From: Bacteroidales bacterium
GTDB taxonomy: Bacteria > Bacteroidota > Bacteroidia > Bacteroidales > UBA3824
NCBI GenBank assembly: GCA_016286055.1
Contig: JAEERW010000016.1
Span: 17,657-81,656 of the forward strand
Direction: 5' to 3'
Length of the DNA: 64,000 bases
Every line of letters starts with the position of its first letter. Position 1 is the first letter of the stretch. Both the position numbers and the translations under genes were made by a program. This document shows positions 45,314 to 53,128 of the stretch, piece by piece. The notes under the pieces are model-generated. The model made no database searches and was not told the DNA's origin. It saw only the letters and a program-made list of their open reading frames with translations.

Positions 45314-47845
45314 ATGAGCCAACCCATAATAACAACCGACATATCGTCGGTACGACCGGTATTTACCGCAGGCACAAGCGAAAATATAAAGCGCTACAAC
45401 CAATTGAAAAAACTTTTCGAGGACGGCAAAGAGTACACCGTACTTGCTAAACCTATTCCTGCTGGAAAAGATAAGATTACTTGGCACACCGAGTTTGACG
45501 GCAATCCCGAACCATTCTCAAAACTTACTGAGGAGGAACAGAAAGTTGCCAAAGGGAGAATTAAATACCAGGTAAACCGCATGTACAAAGCAGCGTACTA
45601 CATTCTACGTAAAGAAAGCAAACAAGAAATTGACGAATTATTTGAGATTCTTGACTCCTGCATCGAAATCCCCGACTACGACAACATCTTTAGAATCACA
45701 AATTCTAACGGAAAAGTAAACTACGTGCTCATCAGATGGGGATTCATCGGCGATGAGTTTAATTCTGGATCGGGCATCATCAAACGTCTTGTCCCTCTCA
45801 AAGTAGACACTATCAAGGTTAAAGTGCTATACAACGGCTCTCCGGCAGTAGGCATAAAAGTAATAGTAAACCACAGAGGAAAAATCTACCAGCTTGAAAC
45901 CGATAGTCTGGGCTATGCTTGCGTAGAGGATATTCCTTTAGGCGACAAGTTCACTGCCGAAACTGACGAAGAAAACTCGTTGGTAGAATTCACATGCGAC
46001 GGTAGCGACGAATATCACGTGCTCATTGGCACTAAATCGGCAGATATGGTTTTCAAAATTGTTGACAAAAACAACAAGCCGATTCCCGGAGCAAGTGTTT
46101 CGTTTACTTTCGAAGGTAAAACATTCAACGAAATCGCCGACCAAAACGGGAAAATCACACTGCACGACATCCCCGAAAACACGGAAATCTTAGCCCGTCA
46201 AGATAATATATCGCAATCATTCGTGTGCGACCCGCAACGCGACGAGTACATATTCAACGGTTCAAGTCCGTCGGCCGAAATCGAAGCTCTTATAATAACC
46301 GAAAACGGCGAACCTGTTGACAACGTAGATATTCTTGTGGAATACAACGACAGTCGTCACTCCCTCTGCTCCGACAAAAACGGCAAGATACAGCTCGATA
46401 ATCTTCCAGTAAATTGCGATATCTCAATCACTTGCAACGACCACGATTTCAACCGTGCATCTATATCCTTTACCACGCAAGAAGGCCTTAATATGGCAGA
46501 ACTCAAGGTAAAGAAAAAAACTACCGAGGGCAAAATGACAATCAAGGTTATCGACGACCACGGCGGTATCATTTCAAACTCATTGATACGTTGCGAATTC
46601 GATGATTTCAAAACCGAAATTGTTACAGACGAAAATGGAGAAATTGTTATTGAAAAAGTGCCGTTCGACACCGAGGTTACTTGCACACAGATGATCGACG
46701 GTCTTGGTAGCCGCCGCCATAAGTTCCTATTTACCAAAGACAACGACCTTTACATTCTTAAAGGTTTGAAAATTCTCGGCAAGGCAGCCATCTCCGACCT
46801 CGAAATCCATATTCAGAACAAAAAGAAACAGGATATTCCCAACCTCCGCGTTACCATCAGCGACGGACACAAAGATATCAACCGCATCACCAACGAGAAC
46901 GGACGTGTGTATGTTAACGAACTGCCCCGCAGCAAAAAATACGTTATCACCACCGAATACAAAAACAAAACCACACATACTGATTATGAATGCACCAAAG
47001 ACAAGGAACTTGTACATTTGTTTGTTGGCCGCAGCCCGTGGTTGTTCCTCTTATGGCTGATACCGCTGCTCGCCATTATTGGTTTTGCCATTTACAAATA
47101 TGTGGTGCCTGTGCTTACCGAAAGCAATCCTGCTCCTGTGGTAGTGGCAGACAGCACCGACAACAACGCTCAGCCCGAACCTGAGCCGCAACCCGAGCCG
47201 CAGCCTGCTCCCGAGCCTCAGCCAGAACCCGAACCTGAGCCCGCTCCTGCTCCGGTAACAATTGTAAACCAAGGCATTGTGCTCACCATTATGGACGAAG
47301 AATCAGGCAATCCCATAGCCGATGCTACCGTGCATTTGGAGTGCAAAGGTCAGGTGTTCGACGACCGCAGCGATGTAAAAGGTAAGGCAACAATCGACCA
47401 ACTCAACGCCGACACCACCGACAAGGTAGATGTAAAAATCACCTCACAAGGTCACGACGAATTTATTGGCTCGTTTATGTACACGCCCAACAAAACCATT
47501 ATCATCCCCAAAAAATCAATAGAATTTAGCGAGGAGATACTCCCCTGCGGCACCGAAATCCGTTCAAAAGGTTACCACAGCACCGTTAAGACCTTCGACC
47601 TCAAAAAGAAGAAAGGCAAAGTGAAAATCTATTACCAGATGAACGACGTGCCCGACCAGATGGTAATCTACAAAGGACGCGCTTCGCAAATATCTGATTC
47701 TAAGATAATATACGACACCAAATTCGTAAAATTCTCTAAGATGATAACCATACCGTTCGACACCGAAGACGGACTCATTACCGTAAAAATCAACGGCGGC
47801 GACGACTCTAAAACACAGTGGTACGTAAAAGTAAATTGTCCGTGA
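45314..47845 (+). CDS. membrane protein with WGF N-domain and beta-sandwich repeats
   Basis: 843 residues. The N-domain (about 10-147) matches the protease's in layout: RPVFTAGTSENIKRYNQLKKLF, then a WHTEFDG block, FSKLTEEEQKVAKGRIKY, CIEIPDYDNIFRI, YVLIRWGFIGDE. Residues about 165-575 hold five to six beta-sandwich units of CarboxypepD_reg type (MVFKIVDKNNKPIPGASVSFTFEGK, IADQNGKITLHDIPENTEI, AEIEALIITENGEPVDNVDILVEY). A membrane helix lies at about 575-600. Outside, a Pro-Glu linker, one more such unit and a final domain (about 735-843) follow, ending DSKTQWYVKVNCP. Here most repeats are inside, unlike the protease. Start 33 nt after the protease stop. Function unknown. Confidence 0.85.
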   Translation: MSQPIITTDISSVRPVFTAGTSENIKRYNQLKKLFEDGKEYTVLAKPIPAGKDKITWHTEFDGNPEPFSKLTEEEQKVAKGRIKYQVNRMYKAAYYILRKESKQEIDELFEILDSCIEIPDYDNIFRITNSNGKVNYVLIRWGFIGDEFNSGSGIIKRLVPLKVDTIKVKVLYNGSPAVGIKVIVNHRGKIYQLETDSLGYACVEDIPLGDKFTAETDEENSLVEFTCDGSDEYHVLIGTKSADMVFKIVDKNNKPIPGASVSFTFEGKTFNEIADQNGKITLHDIPENTEILARQDNISQSFVCDPQRDEYIFNGSSPSAEIEALIITENGEPVDNVDILVEYNDSRHSLCSDKNGKIQLDNLPVNCDISITCNDHDFNRASISFTTQEGLNMAELKVKKKTTEGKMTIKVIDDHGGIISNSLIRCEFDDFKTEIVTDENGEIVIEKVPFDTEVTCTQMIDGLGSRRHKFLFTKDNDLYILKGLKILGKAAISDLEIHIQNKKKQDIPNLRVTISDGHKDINRITNENGRVYVNELPRSKKYVITTEYKNKTTHTDYECTKDKELVHLFVGRSPWLFLLWLIPLLAIIGFAIYKYVVPVLTESNPAPVVVADSTDNNAQPEPEPQPEPQPAPEPQPEPEPEPAPAPVTIVNQGIVLTIMDEESGNPIADATVHLECKGQVFDDRSDVKGKATIDQLNADTTDKVDVKITSQGHDEFIGSFMYTPNKTIIIPKKSIEFSEEILPCGTEIRSKGYHSTVKTFDLKKKKGKVKIYYQMNDVPDQMVIYKGRASQISDSKIIYDTKFVKFSKMITIPFDTEDGLITVKINGGDDSKTQWYVKVNCP
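47160..47256 (+). repeat. low-complexity Pro-Glu coding repeat
   Basis: About 97 nt of GAACCY/GAGCCR-type triplets encode a PEPQPEP-like linker just outside the membrane helix of the 843-residue protein. Confidence 0.8.
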
Positions 47846-47887
47846 TAACTATCTGAAAACATATTAACAACATAAAAACCTGAATAT

Positions 47888-49054
47888 ATGAACATTATAG
47901 CCACAAAAGACCTCAACAACATACGCTATATGCTCGGTGCTGCCGAAACAGCCAAAGGTGTTTACAACCAAATAAAGGCGACGTTTCCCAACAGCGACGA
48001 GTATAAGATATTTGCCGAGCCAATCATATTGGAAAACGGCGCAAAGATAGCGTGGGCGTCGAACTACGACGGCAAGGGCGTGTGCTACGACCATCTCTCA
48101 GAAGAAGACCAGAGCATTGCCCGCGACATACTTTCGGCAAGCATCAAAAAACTCTTAGACAAGGTAAAAGAGTTTAACGATCAGTCTATCACCGATATGA
48201 TGTACAAATGCATCGAAATTCCCGGCATGAACGACGTATATATGATACGCAAAAACGGCGAAACCAAAGTAGTGATTGCCGAATGGGGATTTGTGCTTGA
48301 TACTCCCGGCGCAGAGAAAGGTTTGCTTTACAAAATTTTGAATACACGTAAAATTCCCATGAAGTTTACAGTTGTTTACAGCGACGACCTTTCAATTGCT
48401 CCGTTTGAGGATATAATTTTTGAGTACGAAGGCAAGCCATTATCTTCTAAATCAGACGAAAACGGTATCATCGTTCTTGAAAAAATCAAAGAAGATTCTT
48501 ACATCAAAGCGTTTGAACCCGATGGCGACCAAAAAATCAACATGCAGGGCTTCACTTGCTACGAAGAGGGCGCGTACACCATCAAAGTAACTCCCAAAGG
48601 CGATATGCTCTTTGAGGTAACCGACCAAAACAAGAATCCTCTCAGCGGCAAAGAATTTATATTTGAATATAACAATGAGAAGATAAAAGCCATCTCTGAT
48701 GCCGACGGTCACATGACCTTAAAGAAGGTTAAAAACGGTGTTACAGTTCAAGCCTACCAAGAAGGTGAATCAGGCAGAGAGAATCAAAACACCTTTGTTT
48801 CTGACCGCAAAATAGAGAAGTATCCTATTGTAATAGAGATAAAAGAGGAGTTACCTCCTCCCCCTCCGCCGCCACCGCCGGCTCGCAAAATGCGCTTTAA
48901 AGTTATCGACGAGAAAAACAACGTGGTAAAGAGTGCCGAAGTGATAGTAAAATATAACGGCATAACCAAAACCCTCTTTACCGATGCCGATGGCTACTGC
49001 GAACTTGAAGATGTTCCGATTGGCGCAGTTGTTGAGGCAAAGGCTAAAAAATAA
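47888..49054 (+). CDS. WGF N-domain protein with beta-sandwich repeats, no membrane helix
   Basis: 388 residues. The N-domain (about 5-140) again shows RYMLGAAETAKGVYNQIKATF, KIAWASNYDGKGVCYDHLSEEDQSIARDI, CIEIPGMNDVYMI and VVIAEWGFVLD. Three beta-sandwich units follow (DIIFEYEGKPLSSKSDENGIIVLEK, MLFEVTDQNKNPLSGKEFIFEYNNEK and a last one after a PPPPPPPPP linker, MRFKVIDEKNNVVKSAEVIVKYNG). No signal or membrane helix is visible, so it should be cytoplasmic and could bind the inside-facing parts of its neighbours. Start 43 nt after the previous stop. It ends in AKAKK, possibly complete. Confidence 0.8.
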   Translation: MNIIATKDLNNIRYMLGAAETAKGVYNQIKATFPNSDEYKIFAEPIILENGAKIAWASNYDGKGVCYDHLSEEDQSIARDILSASIKKLLDKVKEFNDQSITDMMYKCIEIPGMNDVYMIRKNGETKVVIAEWGFVLDTPGAEKGLLYKILNTRKIPMKFTVVYSDDLSIAPFEDIIFEYEGKPLSSKSDENGIIVLEKIKEDSYIKAFEPDGDQKINMQGFTCYEEGAYTIKVTPKGDMLFEVTDQNKNPLSGKEFIFEYNNEKIKAISDADGHMTLKKVKNGVTVQAYQEGESGRENQNTFVSDRKIEKYPIVIEIKEELPPPPPPPPPARKMRFKVIDEKNNVVKSAEVIVKYNGITKTLFTDADGYCELEDVPIGAVVEAKAKK

Positions 49055-49062
49055 TACACTTA

Positions 49063-49122
49063 GAGACGTGCCAAGGTGCGTCTCTATTTTCAATATTATG
49101 AGACGCACCATGGCACGTCTCT
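49063..49122. repeat. pair of inverted REP-like palindromes
   Basis: AGAGACGTGCC...GGTGCGTCTCT (49063-49086) and its inverted, nearly identical copy GAGACGCACC...GGCACGTCTCT (49100-49122), each itself nearly palindromic. Together they could form one large hairpin and act as a transcript-end element between the third and fourth cluster genes. Palindromes of this type are dispersed in many bacterial genomes. Confidence 0.75.
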
Positions 49123-49156
49123 ACATTTAAAACAACCTTATTTGAATTAAATAATT

Positions 49157-50878
49157 ATGGAAGGCTCAGGAAAATACACATACAACGAATCCGATTCGGA
49201 ATATATCGTAAAAATCAAAGGCCGCAAACCATGGTGGCTTTTGTTGTTGTTGCTTTTGTTGCCGTTGCTTTTATTGCTGCCATTTGAAAAAGATGTAGTG
49301 TTTAAAACTGTAAACAAATCGTCCGGTGATGCTATACCCCAAATCAATGTTAAGTTTCAATATGTAAAACATACTTTTATTTCTTTCTCACCATTTGGAT
49401 TTTGTGTAAAGGATACTATAAAATATGAGAATCAGAGCGACGAGAAGGGTGAAGCATTGTTTACAAAAGTAAAATATACTTTATTTCAGTCGTTATTTTA
49501 CGGAGGCGAAAACACTGAGGCATCGGCATTTGGAGGTTGCTTAACCGGCGACACTATTACACCTCCTTTTGGTTCGCTCGGAGGACTTCTTGCCGATAAA
49601 ATTGAATTAGGGTTTAAAGGTTACGACCTTGATTTTAAGGTAATTGATGCCGACGACAACGAGCCCATTCCCGACGCAACAGTAAAGGCAGTAATATCAG
49701 GTCCTGAAAACCGAAACGACAACCAAAATTCCGACCCGGGTGGATACGCAATGTTTGAAAGCACTCCCCTATGCTCCGACATCACTGTTGTGGCACAAAA
49801 AGAGGGCTACGAACCCGACACAATCACCGGCGGTGTGGAGTCGCTTTTAAAAGGCGAATTTGGACGCACTCTGCGTTTAAAACCCGGCAAGGGGGCAGTT
49901 ACATTCACAGTAAAAGATTTAGTTAGCCGTCAAACAATTCCGGGTGCAAAGGCAACGCTGATTACCACTAACGGCTCAATAAGTCTCACCACCAATACAA
50001 ACGGCGTGGGCAAGGGCTTTTTCGACAGCATCAACGTTAACAAAACAATCAAAATTCAGGTAGAGAAAATCTATTACTACGACACCACTTCCGCCGAATA
50101 CACAGTGATGAAATACGAAAAACTTTCGGACGACGAGCGCACACTCTATATGCGTCCCAAGACCGAAAATCTTGTTTTCCGCGATGTGGATGCAGTATCT
50201 AACAAACCGATAGCAGGCGTGCAAAACGTGATTTTTATCAACGGTAAAAAAAATGCCACAGAGTATTCCAACAATCAAGGCTGCTTTAACGTGGCGGGCT
50301 TAAAACCCGAAGACAAAATCAGCGTGGTGGCTACCAAAGGCGGATACATCAAAAACGAGGATAAGATTAAAAACGCCCGTACATCTACCCTCGACAACCA
50401 AGAAAAACGTGATATTCCGCTATTTGCAATTCAAGAAATGCACTCAAAACCACGCAAAAACTGCGGTGTGCACTTCTCAGGCACTCTCCTATCCGACACC
50501 GAAATCAAGGGTCATATCTCAAAAATCTACCAGCCCGACAAATACGGCGAATATGTTGGCGACGGAATGTACCCGAGTAATCAAGCCGCTTTCCCAAATG
50601 CAGTTCAGTATACATTTGATGCAATAGCAGTTGACAAAGGTACACATCTCACGATATATAGTCAACCAAACTTTAAAGGAAAGATTCTGTTAGACGTTAC
50701 AGGTCCGGCTTTAATCAACAACGTTAAGTGGAAAGACGAATCGCGAATCAAAGACGTTAACGAAAAAACTTTCTCTGCTGAGTTTGAGGCAAACTTCCCG
50801 AAGAGTTGCCGCCGATGGAGCACCGAGAATATGAATCAATGGGACTACGGTTCGGTTAAAATCACCTGCGGAGAATAA
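49157..50878 (+). CDS. membrane-anchored beta-sandwich protein with possible crystallin-like end
   Basis: 573 residues. It lacks the WGF domain. A short N-terminus with KGRKP precedes one membrane helix rich in Leu (about 25-47), leaving the rest outside. Beta-sandwich units follow (DVVFKTVNKSSGDAIPQINVKF, DLDFKVIDADDNEPIPDATVKAVI, VTFTVKDLVSRQTIPGAKATLI, NLVFRDVDAVSNKPIAGVQNVIF). The C-terminal 130 residues contain THLTIYSQPNFKGKILLDVTGP, resembling a betagamma-crystallin motif, and end WDYGSVKITCGE. Its units resemble those of the previous two proteins, so it belongs to the cluster. It lies 100 nt after the third gene, across the REP-like pair. Confidence 0.8.
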   Translation: MEGSGKYTYNESDSEYIVKIKGRKPWWLLLLLLLLPLLLLLPFEKDVVFKTVNKSSGDAIPQINVKFQYVKHTFISFSPFGFCVKDTIKYENQSDEKGEALFTKVKYTLFQSLFYGGENTEASAFGGCLTGDTITPPFGSLGGLLADKIELGFKGYDLDFKVIDADDNEPIPDATVKAVISGPENRNDNQNSDPGGYAMFESTPLCSDITVVAQKEGYEPDTITGGVESLLKGEFGRTLRLKPGKGAVTFTVKDLVSRQTIPGAKATLITTNGSISLTTNTNGVGKGFFDSINVNKTIKIQVEKIYYYDTTSAEYTVMKYEKLSDDERTLYMRPKTENLVFRDVDAVSNKPIAGVQNVIFINGKKNATEYSNNQGCFNVAGLKPEDKISVVATKGGYIKNEDKIKNARTSTLDNQEKRDIPLFAIQEMHSKPRKNCGVHFSGTLLSDTEIKGHISKIYQPDKYGEYVGDGMYPSNQAAFPNAVQYTFDAIAVDKGTHLTIYSQPNFKGKILLDVTGPALINNVKWKDESRIKDVNEKTFSAEFEANFPKSCRRWSTENMNQWDYGSVKITCGE

Positions 50879-50881
50879 ACG

Positions 50882-51484
50882 CTAATAAAAAAGCATTAGC
50901 ATATTACCACACAAAAATCCCGTTACATAGCCAATTAAAAGGCGTGTAAACGGGATTTTTTCTATATGCATACGAGCAAAGGCGCAAATAGAAAACACCA
51001 AGACTGTTACCACAAACGTCCAAAAAACATCTGCGCCGCTGATTTTGCCAATCAAAACCACAAACGACGATAATCCGCCGCAAAACAGTCCGTATGGATG
51101 AAGATGAAATTTATTGAAATCTAAAAGAGATATCGCCGATAATATAGCAAACAACTGAAAAATAGAGAGAACTCCGTGCGATGAGAAATTTTCGTTTCGC
51201 ATAACATAAAAGCCGAGCACGTAAGAACCAATCATTGCTGTCGTAATCAAAATTTTAGAGCGCAAAGAAGATTCGCCGCTAAAAACATCTTTGATTTTGG
51301 CGATATACATCACATAAGACGGAATCAGCACTACCAAAAGCAGCACAAAAAAATAGTAATAGACCGACGACCAGACCGAATAGTAATAAGCCTGCCGCTC
51401 TGTGCCGTAAAACACCGTAAAAGCGTAAAAAGGCATTAAAAACGGGTAGGTTAATACCGACAGTATCTTGGCAGCACACTCCAT
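50882..51484 (-). CDS. hypothetical integral membrane protein
   Basis: 200 residues with about six membrane helices (LTYPFLMPFYAFTVFYG, YYYFFVLLLVVLIPSYVMYI, ILITTAMIGSYVLGFYVM, LSIFQLFAILSAISLLDF, LFCGGLSSFVVLIGKISG, FWTFVVTVLVFSICAFARM, LLIGYVTGFLCGNMLM). Its start overlaps the rpoN stop by one base (TAATG), so they are translationally coupled. A hydrophobic protein next to rpoN is a repeated arrangement in the phylum, and a distant relation to PAP2-type phosphatases is possible, but no catalytic signature is seen. A hairpin terminator sits within its 3' coding end. Confidence 0.75.
   Translation of the reverse strand: MECAAKILSVLTYPFLMPFYAFTVFYGTERQAYYYSVWSSVYYYFFVLLLVVLIPSYVMYIAKIKDVFSGESSLRSKILITTAMIGSYVLGFYVMRNENFSSHGVLSIFQLFAILSAISLLDFNKFHLHPYGLFCGGLSSFVVLIGKISGADVFWTFVVTVLVFSICAFARMHIEKIPFTRLLIGYVTGFLCGNMLMLFY
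50913..50961. terminator. strong terminator hairpin inside a coding end
   Basis: AAAAATCCCGTT (50913-50924) pairs perfectly with AACGGGATTTTT (50949-50960) over a 24-nt loop. It ends the plus-strand cluster and lies within the last codons of the convergent membrane-protein gene. Confidence 0.8.
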
Positions 51485-53040
51485 TACAATTCTTTTCTAA
51501 GGCGTGCTACAAGTATGTTCATCTGTTCGCGATATTTTGCCACAGTGCGTCGTGCAATCTGATAACCGCGTTGTTGGAGAATCTTGGCGAGTTTTTCGTC
51601 GGTAAGGGGCTGACGCTTGCTCTCGTTGTCGATGCACTCTTTGAGTATCTTCTTGATTTCGCGGGTAGAAACCTCATCACCATCTGTGGTTTGCATACCT
51701 TCGGAAAAGAAGAATTTAAGCGGAAAAATACCAAAATGAGTTTGAATATACTTGCTGTTTGCCACACGCGAAATGGTGGAAATGTCGAAACCTGTGGCGT
51801 CGGCTATGGTTTTGAGAATCATTGGCTTCAACTTGGTTTCGTCGCCATCTTCAAAATACTCTTTTTGATAGTCGAGGATAGCCTGCATTGTTATCATAAG
51901 TGTATTCTGACGCTGCTTAATAGCCTCGATAAACCATTTTGCGCTGTCGAGTTTCTGCTTTACAAAGAGTAAAGTTTCCTTATCTTTCTTATTACCCTTC
52001 GACTTACCTACGCTGTCAATCATATCAGCGTAAGTGCGGTTGATACGCAGTTCGGGAACGTTTTTGGAATTAAGATGGAGAATAAAATCGCCGTCGTGAT
52101 CTTCCAATATAAAGTCGGGAATAATATGCTGAGTACTTTTTGAGAGTTGCGGTGCAAAAATACTTCCCGGCTTGGGATTCAAACGTGTGATATCCTCAAC
52201 AGCCTGTTTCAACTGTTTTTCTGTAATATCGGTTTTAGAAAGTATCTTGTCGTAATGCTTTTTAGAAAATTCCTCAAAAAACTCTTTTAGAATTAGATAT
52301 TCAAATTTCAGAATGGTTTTGTCGCCCTTTTGCGAGCGGTAGTTGCGCATAACCTGCAACATAAGGCACTCACGCAAATCACGTGCTCCTACGCCGGCAG
52401 GGTCAAAATCTTGAATTATAGTAAGGATTTTCAAAAGTTCCTTTTCGGTGGTCTCGTATCCAGCAGTAAATGCAATATCGTCAACAATGTTTTCAATATC
52501 GCGGCGCAGATAACCGTCCTCGTCAATATTACCGATGATATATTCTGCAAGCAGTTGCTCATCCTCGTTCATTACGCCGAGACCGAGTTGCGAAAGCAGA
52601 TACTCGTGGAGCGAATTACCCGAAGAATAAGGAATGTCGGAACGGCGGTCGTCGTCATCATCGCTGTAATTATTTGAGTTTAGGCGATAGTTTGGAGTGT
52701 CATCGTCTTCGAGATAATCCTCCACGGTAAACTCCTCGTCGCTCTGAGTTTTTTTAAACTCGTCGTCGTTGTAGTCGTCGTTGATGTCGCGCTCGGGTTC
52801 ATCGTATTCAGGACCATCGAGAGAATCGTCGTCGCCTTCGTGGTCGGAAGAATAATCATCTGTGCTGCGGGTGTTATCGTCCATATCCTCGCCGCCCTCT
52901 TCAAGCACGGGATTCTCCTCAATCTCGCGTTTGATTCGCTGCTCTAACTGTATAGTAGGTATCTCCAACAGTTTTATCAACTGTATTTGTTGCGGCGAAA
53001 GTTTCTGCAACAGTTTCTGTTGAAGTTTCTGATTAAGCAT
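51484..53040 (-). CDS. rpoN: RNA polymerase sigma-54 factor RpoN
   Basis: 518 residues from the ATG at 53040, which gives the Bacteroidota start MLNQKLQQKLLQKLSPQQIQLIKLLEIPTIQLEQRIKREIEENPVLEEG (glutamine-rich region I). Region II is long and acidic (about 50-150, with many Asp/Glu). Core-binding and DNA-binding parts follow, including FDISTISRVANSKYIQTHFGIFPLKFFFS and the RpoN box ARRTVAKYRE near the end. It directs transcription from -24/-12 promoters with AAA+ activators. It lies 89 nt after the aminotransferase gene and overlaps the next gene by 1 nt. I found no convincing -24/-12 site in the window. Confidence 0.97.
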   Translation of the reverse strand: MLNQKLQQKLLQKLSPQQIQLIKLLEIPTIQLEQRIKREIEENPVLEEGGEDMDDNTRSTDDYSSDHEGDDDSLDGPEYDEPERDINDDYNDDEFKKTQSDEEFTVEDYLEDDDTPNYRLNSNNYSDDDDDRRSDIPYSSGNSLHEYLLSQLGLGVMNEDEQLLAEYIIGNIDEDGYLRRDIENIVDDIAFTAGYETTEKELLKILTIIQDFDPAGVGARDLRECLMLQVMRNYRSQKGDKTILKFEYLILKEFFEEFSKKHYDKILSKTDITEKQLKQAVEDITRLNPKPGSIFAPQLSKSTQHIIPDFILEDHDGDFILHLNSKNVPELRINRTYADMIDSVGKSKGNKKDKETLLFVKQKLDSAKWFIEAIKQRQNTLMITMQAILDYQKEYFEDGDETKLKPMILKTIADATGFDISTISRVANSKYIQTHFGIFPLKFFFSEGMQTTDGDEVSTREIKKILKECIDNESKRQPLTDEKLAKILQQRGYQIARRTVAKYREQMNILVARLRKEL

Positions 53041-53128
53041 AATATTTCGGTTATTAATTTTTAATAACACAAAAATAAGGAATAATCTTTAATGTTGGTA
53101 TATTTTATGCAACAATTTTTTCTTTTTT

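Noticed and set aside
42812..50878. Known secretion system (type VI, SrfABC-like)
   Set aside because: No sheath, spike, VgrG or large Srf genes are present; any similarity of the N-domain is too weak to assert by eye.
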